DNA of 64,000 bases, from contig OZ035962.1 of NCBI GenBank assembly GCA_964034945.1, positions 37,103,943 through 37,167,942 of the forward strand, in the 5' to 3' direction. The translations under genes and the position numbers were made by a program. Under the pieces are notes generated by a model. The model had not been told where the DNA came from, did not search any database, and was given only the letters and a program-made list of their open reading frames with translations. Each line of letters starts with the position of its first letter. Positions within the stretch are counted from its first letter, which is position 1. The stretch comes from Chrysopilus asiliformis. Lineage: Eukaryota; Arthropoda; Insecta; Diptera; Rhagionidae. This document shows, piece after piece, positions 11,940 to 23,699 of the stretch.

Positions 11940-12345
11940 CTACTAAAGTATGTTAATTTAATATATCGTTTGAAACGCATCGAACCAATCGTCGGACAAA
12001 AAAAACTGAATTACACCAAGATGTTTAGGATCATAAAAGATTTTCATTTCTGACTATCTTTCCGCATGTCCACGAACACGATAATTTTTGGAGGGATTTA
12101 GCTAGAGACTTGAAACAAGTTCGTGTTTTCTCCTAAACAGTGAGGTTGTGGCTGGTTTCACGAAATTTTGAGCTACCGCTAAATCGGGTCTATTGCAAGC
12201 TAAAAGATCCTGCTAACTCGATTTAGCGGCCCTGAAAGTTTCTATTAGTTCTCAAATGGGCAAGTTGCATGAAAATTCGGTCTGAATTCTCATAAAGAGT
12301 ATTTGATGACTACCCTCTAACAATAGTATAGTTTTTTTTATTTTT
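11940..12345 (+). mobile_element. DINE-1-like element, subfamily 2, degraded
   Basis: Shared GCATCGAACCAATCGTCGGA, GAGGGATTTAGCTAGAGACT TG and AGAGTATTTGATGAC motifs. The microsatellite is nearly lost. Confidence 0.65.
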
Positions 12346-12839
12346 AAATCGATTAATTAGTCCATTTTGATGTATCTATTCAACGTTTGGATCAAGTATA
12401 AAAATTCTTTCAGTTGTCATTTGAAAAGTGAATTAAGGCAGATGATTAGCAATCGTCTAACAACGCGCGCGTGAATGACTCGATAAGATTGTCTAAAAAT
12501 ATTAAGTTGATAAATTGTATTAATAGACTGCGTCTGTGTGTAGTTGTAGACAAAGTTAATTGAAGAAAGGCAGCTAAAAATAATGATAAAGCTGAAGAAA
12601 CGGGCCACTGAAAATATGTGGTCCATTGAATAATTCTTTCGAAATAAATTTTCGTAACATTCAATTGGTAAATTTAATGATCTTGTACTTTTCCTTTTAT
12701 TATACGATAACAAACCTCATATTTGGTACGATTTCTTGAAATTAGCATTTATTTTCCGATATTTTCAGTATGATTTTGCTTAACCAGAATTGAAGTTTAT
12801 AATGGTGTTATTTGAGTCTATAAAAGCCAAATACCACTT

Positions 12840-13330
12840 GCTCACCGACTCATCACAGTATCTTCCGAACCACTAAGCCGATTGTCATGAAATTTTGCAC
12901 ATAAATTCATCTTACCTCATAGATTTTCAAAATTCCACCCAAGGACAAGGTTTTTCAAAATTCCACCCCAAAGGTGGTAAGTGGGGGTGGAAGGAGGGTT
13001 AATATTTTAAAACATTGATTGTTTGGAAATGTCACTCGGAGGTTTTCGGGGTCGCTGGTTAAGAATGTATTAGAATTTCAGAATTCGAAACGAAATGTTC
13101 TACGCAAAAATCCTTTTTCTCTCCATTCTTCCTCAGAAAAACTGGCGATAGGGGGTTTTCGGGGTCGCTGATCACGAATCTGGTATGTATTAGAATTTCA
13201 ATATCGAAAATTTCAATATCGTGTAAGGATACCGGCTTTTTTCAAAAGTTTTAATTTCTCGCTTTTTTGGAGCAAAAAAACTTTTGCGAAAAATTTTAAC
13301 CCGACAAGGACGGATATGCAAGCTATTAGT
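12840..13330 (+). repeat. Truncated copy of the ACTAGCTTGCATACCC family
   Basis: It contains GGGGTTTTCGGGGTCGCTG-like motifs twice (near 13040 and 13155) and the right terminus AACCCGACAAGGACGGATAT GCAAGC. The left terminus is missing. Open frames are absent. Confidence 0.55.
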
Positions 13331-13686
13331 AATATAATCAAAAAATATTTGAAAATTGAGAGGTCATAATGGCTTAAGTTTTACATTTAACAACAGCAAA
13401 AAACAGTGACCATTGATTTTCACGCCGCTTTTTCTGTCCATTCAGATATAGATTTAAAAGAATAGATTTTTTTTTTACATATTTGTATAGGCTGCGTCCC
13501 TGTCCAGCGGTTTTTCGTAAGCTTTCCCGCCCCCGTTGGCCTGCGATTTGCGCTAAAACTATATATCTACTGGTAAAAAGTTTATGAAAATCACTTCAGC
13601 AGTTCAAAAAATAACTAGTTAGGGGCTGTCCATAAAATCATTCATCCTTTAATCGGGAAGGGGTCTGTGGTAGTGTGACGGCGGTA

Positions 13687-14193
13687 TAGTAAAACACACT
13701 TAAATGCAACACGCTTAAATGCAAAACTCGTGTAATAGCATGCAAAATTTGTGCCTGGAGGATTTTCAAGCATTTTTCATATAAATATACACGGATAAAT
13801 GAAACACTCTTAATTGCAATACTTGCTTAAATGCAACCATTTTCACATCCGCAAAAGTATAAATTACATAAAAGTTTACACGCTTAAATGCACATGTGCA
13901 AAAATGAAATATAATTACACAAAAATCTTTTGCACATCCCTAATCTGTACTTCACTTTATTGTTTTATAAAACCAAATGTGATTTTTGTTTTTTTTTTAT
14001 TTGATAAAAAGAATTCTTAATTAGATTCTTTGTTTTTGTGTAACCTTGTTGAATTTAAATGTTTATTACAGGAATATTAAAGTTGCATGTTTATCTTTGA
14101 CTCGCATAATCCGTGCTACGGATAAATACAAAACACGGATAAATGTGCATAAAATTCTGCGACATTCGATGTGCATTTAAACGTGTTTTACTG
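13687..14193. mobile_element. TA-flanked MITE with AAATGCA repeats
   Basis: Ends (C/T)AGTAAAACACRYTTAAATGCA in inverted orientation, flanked by TA. Many internal CTTAAATGCA motifs. 507 bp; the small frame at 13814-14020 is not a gene. Likely Tc1/pogo-type. Confidence 0.75.
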
Positions 14194-14319
14194 TACTAAA
14201 CTCCATACAAAAAATTGCGAAAAAGCGTGAAGAACGAGGGTTCTAAAGGCCAAGAATAGGCTTGACATATTTTATGAACAGCCCATAATTACAAGAAATC
14301 GGAAATTAAACAAAACAAA

Positions 14320-14583
14320 TACCCACAATTCGAACGAAAACGTTTTTTGTGATTATCTCAAAATAGGTGCATCTTATCTAAAAAGTCCAAGAACAAATGT
14401 TGTTTAGGATATGATTGTACATAAAACTCCCATACATCAAAATCCGATTGGAATGAATTTTAAAAAATCTTATTGGAAAGTTTGACTTCAAAGTGGAATT
14501 TTGATAAAACTGTTCGCCATTCACTTAAATCACCATACGGGTTTTCAATAATTGCCAGATTGGCAATTATAGCTTTTGTTTTT
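14320..14583 (+). mobile_element. DINE-1-like element, 3' half only
   Basis: From the CGAACGAAAACGTTTTTTG segment to the 3' CACCATACGGGT repeat, hairpin and TTTTGTT end. Confidence 0.8.
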
Positions 14584-14988
14584 TATTCTAAATTTTTGAG
14601 AAAAATTAAAAAAAAACATTTTCGAAATTTCATACACACCTTAAATCCTTTCGTCCATGTTCACTTCCATTAAACTTCCATTAAAAAAAAACATTTTACA
14701 CCTGAAACGAATTTTACTACTAATTTTTTTTTCTTTATATTTCAGGTAAGTCGATTATTGTTTGCCTCGACGCCCTTTCTCATTAAACATAAAGTATGTA
14801 AATATTTTATATCACGATACACCTAATTCTTTTTTTTACGCGAACTTTTTTTGCGCGAATTTGATTTAACGCGATTAAAAAAAATAAATTTCAAATCGTT
14901 TTTAGTCGAAAAACATATTCTCACAAGTTTTAATGTGGAAAAAGTAATTTGTCTCTTTCCGACATTATTGGTGGGCAAAATTATACAA

Positions 14989-15674
14989 CTTAAGGGCTTA
15001 TGTCTACCTGCAAGGCCTGAACAGAACGCGTTTTTGGCGATTTATATAATGTTTAATAAAAACTCTTTTGTTTCGGCTCTTTTTGCATTTTTTTAAGTAC
15101 CTACATAGATATCTCAATATGTTTCAGATTTTGTTATGTAAAAGATAGTTCCTGTTTTTCGAAGCGTACAAAAGGACCTTTTTCTAGTGGTGATTTGCGG
15201 TGACCAATCAATCAAATGAGTTTTTTTTTAAGTATTACTTAATGCTGTCCGGAGCCTTTCGGAATTTGCAAAAATCAATTACGAATAAAATTGCGTCTAT
15301 TTTAAATTAGGGTATCGGTTTTTGTTTGAAATTCGCCTATTTTTTGACAATTAAAAAAACTATAAATTTAAAAAAGTTGCGGCCAAGGAGTGGATAAACT
15401 AGGGCTTAATGACTGCAAAATTGCCAATAAATCGGTTGGGTGGTTGTTGAGTAATCCCTGTCACCGATTTTGGAAATGTAGTTTTGAGAAAATCGCAAAT
15501 AAATTTTTAAGTGATTTCGTAAATTCTTCAGATATGACTGCTTCAAAGTCGCATAATTTCGGCCATTTCCATTTGATCAACTTAATATTTTGAGGGAAAT
15601 GCCGTACTTTAAGAATATGGAATAAAAACGCTTCGAATTTCTTAAAACATTGCAGGTAGACTTAACACCTTAAA
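14989..15674. mobile_element. TIR element with TCTACCTGCAA ends
   Basis: TTAAGGGCTTATGTCTACCT on the left is matched by TTAAGGTGTTAAGTCTACCT in reverse complement on the right. 686 bp, no coding potential recognised. Confidence 0.6.
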
Positions 15675-15679
15675 GAATG

Positions 15680-16265
15680 ATTCAATTCTGATTCATTTTC
15701 TTTAATGAATCAACCCCCAAATAGTAATTCATTTGAATCTTTAAGATTTACAAACGAAATTGGACCTAGAAAAAATGCGGTATAATCAATGAAAAACAGC
15801 ATTGAATCTGAGCCTATGACAAACTGCATTGATTATACAACAAATTATCATTGAATTTACTACGGCTGGCATCATAAAACTTATGTCGTCTGTCTTTGAA
15901 TTCAACGTAAATTCTCATTGAATTTAGTGTACTGTAGTCATTGATTTAATGTTTATCAATATAAGTGAATGTAATCAAGTTGGCAGTTTTTTCGACGTAG
16001 CGCTGGTATAAATCAGTTCTACTTGAGCAATTTATTTTCCTGAAAATGACTTTTTTCTGGAGATGATTTGCGGTGACAAAATATATTTTTGTAATAATGC
16101 TCAAATCAATCCAGGAGTGCTGTGGAAATTATTTGGCAATTTTTTTTTATTTTTTAGCGCTTTTTACAATTCTATTTTATAGGGGTTTTTAAATAGGTTA
16201 TTTTTTTTTTTTTCTCTTTTTATTTTTTTTTTCTCTTTTTATTTTATTTTTTATTTTTTTTTAAT
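15680..16265. other. AT-rich, T-run-rich DNA
   Basis: Several CATTGAAT/ATTCAATG motifs (15700-15960) hint at an old inverted repeat. Long T-runs at 16140-16265. Confidence 0.4.
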
Positions 16266-16269
16266 TTTG

Positions 16270-17925
16270 TACTTGGTGAATTCCACACCAACTCATACTC
16301 GACTTGTATGGAGCTTGGAAGTCACCTCTGTTTTTTTAACTTTTTTCATTTGGATGTTTTTAGGGACTTAAAAAAAAGTTACCCGTATTTTTTTGTTTGG
16401 TGGAATAACGTCCGGTAGGCGGAGGGGAGGGGGTCAAAGTCGGCGAAAACTGGAAATCACAAAAACTTTAAAAATTTGTAACTTCTGAACGGCTTTACCG
16501 ATTGTGATGATATTGAACATTTTGGAAAGGTAATTAAATTACCTTGTCACACAAAAATACTTTTTGACTCCCTCCCCCTCACTTTTATATTGTAAAATTC
16601 AATTTAGTGACAAAATTTAAAATATCTCGAGAAAGACATTTTTTTTTCTTTTGAATTTTTTTCTGTAAATACCTACCATTATACCATACAAATTCGCTAA
16701 ATAAAATTTGGGGGTAAATGCGTTGTTGATTTTTAAAAAAATTTCAAAAAAAATCGAATGCAAAATTTTTCATATATTTTACTGATTTTCGATTGGTTTT
16801 TATGTTTTCTGTACATAATATTATTGCAAAAGTTTTAGGAGATTAAAATGAATTAGAAATTCATTTAAAAGAAAAGTTTTAAATATACATATCACCATTA
16901 GAAAATTTTTTTACTTTGAGAAAATTTCCGTTTTGAATAAATCCGTGAAAATTTTGAGATCCTGGAAGTGTTTTGACACTTTCAAACCTTCTTTGAAGTT
17001 GTTTTACCTCATATTCTCTCTGTGTTACAAATTAAACATAACAAAAGCTATAATTGCCAATCTGGCAATTTTTTAAAAACCCGTATGGTGATTTAAGTGA
17101 ACGGCGAACAGTTGTACCAAAATTCCACTTTAAAGTCAAACTTTCCAATAAGATTTTTTAAAATTTATTCCAATCGGATTTTGATGTATGGGAGTTTTAT
17201 GTAGAATCATATCGTAAATAACTTTTGTTCTTGCACTTTTTTGATAAGATGCACCGTTTTTGAGTAATTCGCAAAAAATGGACAATTAGGGGGATACCCC
17301 CCATATATTTAAAACTTTTTCTTTTAAATAAATTTTTAATTAATTTCAATCTCCTAAAACTTTTGCATTAATATTATGTACATAGAACATAAAAACCAAT
17401 CGAAAATCAGTAGAATATGTAAAATTTTCTTGTATTCGATTTTTTTGAAATTTTTTTAAAAATCAACAACGCATTTACCCCCAAATTTTATTTAGCGAAT
17501 TTGTATGGTATAATGGTAGGTATTTACAGAAAAAAATTCAAAAGAAAAAAAAATGTCTTTCTCGAGATATTTTAAATTTTGTCACTAAATTGAATTTTAC
17601 AATATAAAAGTGAGGGGGAGGGAGTCAAAAAGTATTTTTGTGTGACAAGGTAATTTAATTACCTTTCCAAAATGTTCAATATCATCACAATCGGTAAAGC
17701 CGTTCAGAAGTTACAAATTTTTAAAGTTTTTGTGATTTCCAGTTTTCGCCGACTTTGACCCCCTCCCCTCCGCCTACCGGACGTTATTCCACCAAACAAA
17801 AAAATACGGGTAACTTTTTTTTAAGTCCCTAACAACATCCAAATGAAAAAAGTTAAAAAATCGAACATGACTGTAAACGTGAGTATGAGTTGAGGTGGAG
17901 TTCACCACTTGCATGTAAATCAATT
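16270..17925. mobile_element. 1.65-kb inverted-repeat (foldback-like) element
   Basis: Arms of about 600 bp (roughly 16270-16890 and 17310-17925) are near-perfect reverse complements. They include CCGGTAGGCGGAGGGGAGGG at 16410-16429 and its complement near 17765-17784. The outer ends share ACTTGGTGAAYTCCAC-like and CAACTCATACTC sequence. The central part holds a reversed DINE-1-like fragment (17036-17305). No coding frame. Confidence 0.82.
17036..17305 (-). mobile_element. DINE-1-like element, reversed 3' half
   Basis: It starts AACATAACAAAAGCTATAAT and carries the hairpin and 3' subterminal repeat in reverse orientation. It sits at the inner edge of the 16.3-17.9 kb inverted repeat. Confidence 0.8.
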
Positions 17926-18047
17926 GTTTATCCACAACAAATCAATTTCTGCACCAAAATAAAATCTCAGCGCAAGAAATGCTCACTCATGAGTTCTCAT
18001 ATATGACTGCTGAGTTTTCAAACAACTCACTGCTCATGAGTAATTTA

Positions 18048-18622
18048 AAACATAACAAAAGCTATAATTGCCAATCTGGCAATCATTGGAGACCCGTATG
18101 GTGATATTCGTATCAAAATTCGAACAGTTATACCAAAATTCCACTTTGAAGTCAAACTTTCCAATAAGATTTTTTAAAATTTATTCCAATCAGATTTTGA
18201 TGTATGGGAGTTTTATGTAGAATCATATCCTAAATAACTTTTGTTCTTGGACTTTTTTGATAAGATGCACCGTTTTCGAGATATTCACAAAAAACGATTT
18301 CGTTCGTATGGGGGGTACCCCCCCTAATGGTCCATTTTTGCCTATTAACGAACTTAGCCTCGCATTTTACGAAAAACGGATCTGTGCAAACTTTCAAGTC
18401 TCTAGCTCAATCCGTGCGCCCGCAATCCGCGCCACAGACAGACGGACGGACGGACGGACGGACGGACAGACAGACAGACGGACGGACATGCTAAATTCAA
18501 CTTTTTTTATCATTCTAAATACACTGGTGTAATTCATTTTTTTGTGCGATGACGGGATCTTGGCGTTACAAACGGTAAGGCAAAGTTAATATACCCTTTG
18601 GTTTCACCATACGGGTATAAAA
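18048..18622 (-). mobile_element. DINE-1-like element, full length, reversed
   Basis: All landmarks are present in reverse: hairpin end, ACCCGTATGGTGA, G/C-run, core, (GGAC/AGAC)n, GCGTTACAAACGG and GGTTTCACCATACGGGTATA. 575 bp. The apparent ORF at 18257-18532 is a read through the repeat. Confidence 0.88.
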
Positions 18623-18896
18623 ATTCATCAGTATGAGCATTTGATTTGAATGCAAGCAATTGAATTGCTCATGAGTAGCTTGAGATGAGTAAATAGTTTT
18701 GATCCTGAGCATGTAATGAGTAATATGCATATGCTCGCCCTCATTACCCGTTCCCCCTCTACCACTCCTTTCTACAACCCCTTTCCCCTCTACCACCATC
18801 CTCACATCTCTATTCATTTCCCCCCAATCTCCCCACCCCACCCTTTCTTTTGAATTGATGAAGGAGTTAACAATATTTCTGATGTGCTAATGAGTA

Positions 18897-19834
18897 GGGG
18901 AGACCGGGGCTATTCCGAACACAGCAGTTTTCTTCTATTTGAGTGTGCGCGCGTTTGTGATGAGCTAGAGAGCTGGCTCTCGGCACGGTAAACGAACGTC
19001 AGTTGTTGCGCACCATTCTCGGCAATGCGGCGCCATATTTGTTTGTTTTTGTTTTTTCGTGCGTTCGCTGAAAATATTTTCTGCGCAGAAAGTTTCGATT
19101 TCTGAGAGTTATTTCAAAGTTTTCATTGTGATTTTTTGTACACAAGGTAAGTTATTAGTGCTCTTTCGGAATGAAATATAGTTTAGTCGATCAGTTCGTG
19201 TATTTCTGTTGAGCGCGTTTCTGACTGCGAAAAATGGGTGTGGGGCTATTCTGTACATTTTCGGTGGGGCTGATTCGAACGTGATTTTTTACATGTGTTT
19301 CGGTGTTTTCTTTGTTTATTTTTTCGTTTTTATGATTTTGATTGCAGTTTTTACGATTTGTTTTAGGATGGTGCGTACATATACACGTAAGAAGGAAGAA
19401 AGGCGCGAAGGCACGGAAAAAGCCAGCGGCCGCTCCAAGAAATCAACGCAAAAATTAATACGAACATATTTGTTTCTATGTGATGGTAATGAAGTCATAA
19501 ATAAAAACAAATGAGTTTTTTAACAAAATTTCCTTTTTTTTTATTTTTTATTCACCTCTTTTCTACATTTCTCGCCTTGAAAACCGCCTCAAAACACTGA
19601 TCTCGCTTTTGTGCGAATTAGCCCCACCGTGGGGCTGATTCGAACGAAAATTCATATTTCATTAATCGACCAAAAAAGCCTATTTGCGATGCTCCGACGG
19701 GTTAACAATGTTCTTGGAAGTTGTAGAGCACAGAATTTTCTATAAGATAGATAATTTTTCGAAATTGAAATCGCCGACATCCAGCCACCAGGACGGCCGA
19801 AACACAAAACGTTCGGAATAGCCCCGGTCACCCC
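18897..19834 (+). mobile_element. Pogo-like non-autonomous element (938 bp)
   Basis: Inverted ends GGGGAGACCGGGGCTATTCC (left) and GGGGTGACCGGGGCTATTCC (right, reverse complement), flanked by TA on each side. The interior repeats the GGGGCTRATTCGAACG motif several times. The size, TA target and inner ORF suggest a deletion derivative of a pogo/Tc1-type transposon. Confidence 0.75.
19369..19514 (+). pseudogene. Possible start of a pogo-type transposase
   Basis: The frame from MVRTYTRKKEERREGTEKAS continues to a stop after about 48 codons. MxRxYxRK is a typical first line of pogo-like transposases, and a TTTTAG acceptor-like site directly precedes the ATG, with a GTAAGT donor-like site at 19147. 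The remainder of the protein is absent. The resemblance is short, so the call is tentative. Confidence 0.4.
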
Positions 19835-19839
19835 TACTC

Positions 19840-22480
19840 ATGAGCATAAACAATATAAAATTACCAAATACTCATGCTCATGAGTATTAATGGTATTTTC
19901 CAGGGCGAGTAAAAGTTTTTGACTAAACATTTTAAAACAGTAAATTACTCTTGAGCAGAACTAATTGCTTATGAAAATGTGTATTCCTAAACTCAGCCCA
20001 TAGTTAAACTGAAAACAATATAGGATGATTCAACTCGAACAATACAAATGATTCAACTCGAATTTTGGGAAAAATTGCCATACAAGATAATTCAAACTTA
20101 CCCTATCGTAGCGTTCTTATAGTTTTAAATTAAATTTCTGTATGCTCAAGTGATTTGAAGGTTAGAATGTTTGTACTCTGAAAGGATATTTTTATTGTTT
20201 TTATACACCCATTTTTGTTTTTTGTGTGGTTCAACATTACAATATTTGAAAATTATATAGTCGTAATTCGATTTAATTTTTAATTATCCGCACCTCATAT
20301 TCAAGTTTGTTTACTTTCTCTGGTAATTTAAAATTTTATTTTGCTACCATACATTTTCTCGGCAGAGCGCAGTACTTTATGAATTTCAGTTTCTGAACTT
20401 AACCTTGGGTATTTGTTATCACTTATCGTGCTTTTTTGTATTCCGTGTTTTGCTATACCAAATGACTTTTAAAGTCCATATGAATATAAGTGTTCTATAC
20501 ATGCTTATGACATATAAATTTTGTAGCAAAAATTATCGTTAAATTTCCAAGGTCAGAAGAAATAGAAATACATCATGATGTGGCATAAGGTGGCAATAAA
20601 ATAAAATGATGAATTATTTTTTTCTTTATTTAGTTTTGTGAAGCATCGTTAGATAATAAAACATCGAGACAATGTAAGATATGATTTTTTTCTATATTGG
20701 CGATTATTCGAAATAAGCATTTTATCGGTTCATATAAAATGCTTATTTCGAATAAGTAGTTTGGGGTGGTTTCCATTTTTACATGCTTTTACGTTGTTAT
20801 TGTAATGGTAAAGTAAATTAGATATTCTATTATCGTAAATGTTCAACCATAGAATGAAAAAGGTACAGATGTGTGTAGCTTATGATAACGCAGCTCGTGA
20901 GGTGTATACTATAAAAAAGCGACAGAAAAATTTAAAACTAAAAGCAAGAAGTTTTCAGCCTTTAACCACCGCCACCAAGGTTTGAATCCTGAACCTCAAG
21001 CTTCATTTACATTACTGACTACTGCCCGGTAAGTAGATGAAAATCCAGTAGGTCAGTCATCTACACTTATTCGGCACTTACCATACAGCAATATGGCATT
21101 TCAACTCAGTGCATGCCCCAAACTCACACACAGTTGCCAAGTTGAATATTTACATTCGTTGATGAGAGCGTATTTGTTCTCACTGTCTGAAGCGGAGTTT
21201 AGACACGCCAAGTTACTTGCGGCAAGTAAAGAGAGGCAAGTAGTTTGCTTAGTTTACACGTTGCAAGTAAATCATTTCAAGTAGAATGACAGTCGAACGA
21301 TAACATAACCTAAATTTTTCTAAGAAAAAAGATTACGACATTTTTTTGTAGAAAAATTGTGTAGCAAAAGCACACATAACCCCGACTAATATTATAATAC
21401 AAATCGCGTATACCGACGAGCTACTTACCGCCCTCCAAACAGAGAAGTACTTTCAGAACTACTTGCCGAATTTTTCAAATTTTCAGCTATTTACTTCAAT
21501 TCTCTGACACGACTTCTCTCTCTCTTTCTATCTCATTGTCGATTTGATAGTATAGCCTGTTCGCACCTACCACGTTTTAGGGATATTACATTTCAGTTTT
21601 GTTTGGAAAATTCGAATGAGATAGAAATGGACCCAAATATCATCGAAAAGCACGGGCACATGAGGTTCGTTAATTGCGACTTAAAAATGCAGCAATTTAC
21701 GCAACCGGGACTGAAGATTAAAACCTGACGAAAACGATACACTGATTAATAATGTGTCCGCAAAGCCACAATTGCTTTAAAGGGGAAATTGATGATCGAC
21801 GGTTCGTCTTTGGGTCAATATTCTCTACATGAAAATCCTGCAGCGATAGAGCAGCATTTGACGGTTTTCGGGTCGATACAGTGATGAGCTGTCAGTTTCA
21901 CTTTGAAGAAGCGTGTAAGGGGAACAGGGTCGACACAGTTGCCATTAGAGTTACCTTAAAGCCCCCGCTTTACAAACAAAAGAAAGAAAAATTGGTATTT
22001 GTTTTTACTACTTTCTCTTTTAATTTCAATAAAGAACATTTTTGATTTTATGCTATAAATAAAAAACAGTTATTTAAATGACGGTTCTTGATTTATCTGC
22101 ATGCCAGATTTCTCTCAGTGTAGTAACCCCTGAAAATCTTTTTGACAGTTATTCTGTCTTGCTAAAATAAATATTTCTGTGAAATTTCACTGAAATAGTT
22201 TTGGATAAATTTACGAAAAACTAAAGGTTTTATAATTCGGGCAGATATAAAGAAATACGTATCCCTATTTTTCGTCACCTTACAAGATATCCGAGATTCA
22301 CCAAAATCGGACCCTTCCTTATTAGTTTTCTGTTAACCCATTCGGTATTTTGATGCCATATGGCAACGCAGTTAAAAATTTGAATTGACTCAAACACTCT
22401 ATCTCATTCAGTGCATCTTTAAGTGCCTTTGTGATGCAATTTTGATTAGTTGAATAAAAATCTGGACTACAGTGAACGTA
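19840..22480. other. No gene recognised
   Basis: Apart from the 20704-20755 hairpin, this holds a possible MITE at about 21170-21500 with repeated GGCAAGTA motifs and otherwise anonymous sequence. Confidence 0.45.
20704..20755. repeat. Short perfect hairpin (22-bp arms, 8-base loop)
   Basis: TTATTCGAAATAAGCATTTT is mirrored after the loop CGGTTCAT. Either strand could fold into a miRNA-precursor-like stem, but it is shorter than a usual pre-miRNA and could be a MITE remnant. Confidence 0.7.
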
Positions 22481-22486
22481 TTTGTA

Positions 22487-22763
22487 AAAAAAAAAAATAA
22501 AAAAATTTTTTTTAAAAAAAGCTTTTATTAAAAAAAATGCACTAAAAAGAAAAAAATAATTTTCTGGACGCTGTGTATCACAAATATAAAAGCTTTTAAA
22601 AAGCGAGATAAATGTTTATTTTATTGTTTTATGCTTTATCTCGCTTTTTAAAAGCTTTTATATTTGTGATACACAGCGTCCAGAAAATTATTTTTTTCTT
22701 TTTAGTGCATTTTTTTTAATAAAAGCTTTTTTTAAAAATTTTTTTTTTATTTTTTTTTATTTT
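22487..22763. repeat. 277-bp palindrome (long hairpin)
   Basis: Arms of about 125 bp are near-perfect complements, e.g. TCTGGACGCTGTGTATCACA at 22563-22582 mirrored at 22667-22686. The loop of about 20 bp lies around 22613-22634. No coding capacity. It directly precedes the 122-bp tandem array. Confidence 0.88.
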
Positions 22764-22810
22764 GTTCTTTTTAGTCTTCGAATATATAGCTTTACATTTG
22801 AGATGTCCTT

Positions 22811-23670
22811 ACAGGCTTTTTAACTTGAGAATCGTATTCAGCGAACCCCAAAACCCGCAGAATATATTTTTTCCCGGAACAATTGAGAAAAAGGATAATC
22901 ACGTTATCCTTACAGGACATTCCGTTATCCTTACAGACTTTTTAATGACAGATTCGGATTCAGCGATCCCAAAAACCCCAGAATAGATTTTTTTTCCGGA
23001 AAATTTGGAGAAAAGGATAATCACGTTATCCTTACAGGACCTTCCGTTATCCTTACAGACTTTTTAATGACAGATTCGGATTCAGCGACCCCAAAAACCC
23101 CCAGGATAGATTTTTTTCCGGAAAATTTGGAGAAAAGGATAATCACGTTATCCTTACAGGACCTTCCGTTATCCTTACTGACTTTTTAATGACAGATTCG
23201 GATTCAGCGACCCCAAAAACCCCCAGGATAGATTTTTTTCCCGGAAAATTTGGAGAAAAGGATAATCACGTTATCCTTACAGGACCTTCCGTTATCCTTA
23301 CAGACTTTTTAATGACAGATTCGGATTCAGCGACCCCAAAAACCCCCAGAATAGATTTTTTTCCGGAAAATTTGGAGAAAAGGATAATCACGTTATCCTT
23401 ACAGGACCTTCCGTTATACTTACAGACTTTTTAATGACAGATTCGGATTCAGCGACCCCAAAAACCCCCAGGATAGATTTTTTTTCCGGAAAATTTGGAG
23501 AAAAGGATAATCACGTTATCCTTACAGGACCTTCCGTTATCCTTACTGACTTTTTAATGACAGATTCGGATTCAGCGACGCCAAAAACCCCCAGGATAGA
23601 TTTTTTTCCGGAAAATTTGGAGAAAAGGATAATCACGTTATCCTTACAGGACCTTCCGTTATCCTTATAA
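22811..23670 (+). repeat. Tandem array, 122-123-bp unit, about seven copies
   Basis: The sequence AATGACAGATTCGGATTCAG recurs with spacings of 122-123 bp (22945, 23067, 23189, 23312, 23434 and 23557), with a diverged copy at the left edge. Each unit includes AAGGATAATCACGTTATCCT, a perfect hairpin. The frames through it are open only because the unit is near a multiple of three. The unit is the reversed core of the GGGGTCGCTG repeat family. Confidence 0.9.
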
Positions 23671-23699
23671 GGACGAAGTAGTGAAAATATTGTATTGTC

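Noticed and set aside
18257..18532. ORFs rich in RTDGRTDGQTD-like repeats (also at 39828-40070, 47124-47387 and 11405-11761)
   Set aside because: They are reads through the GTCC/GTCT microsatellite of DINE-1-like elements and recur wherever a copy lies.
21170..21500. Possible MITE with GGCAAGTA repeats
   Set aside because: Only weak, short inverted matches between the ends (GTTTAGACACG and CTGACACGAC); not enough to define an element.
23189..23670. Secreted or repetitive protein from the 122-bp array (MTDSDSATPKTPRID...)
   Set aside because: The frames are open only because units are near a multiple of three; unit lengths vary between 122 and 123 so no frame is maintained, and the sequence is a transposon core.
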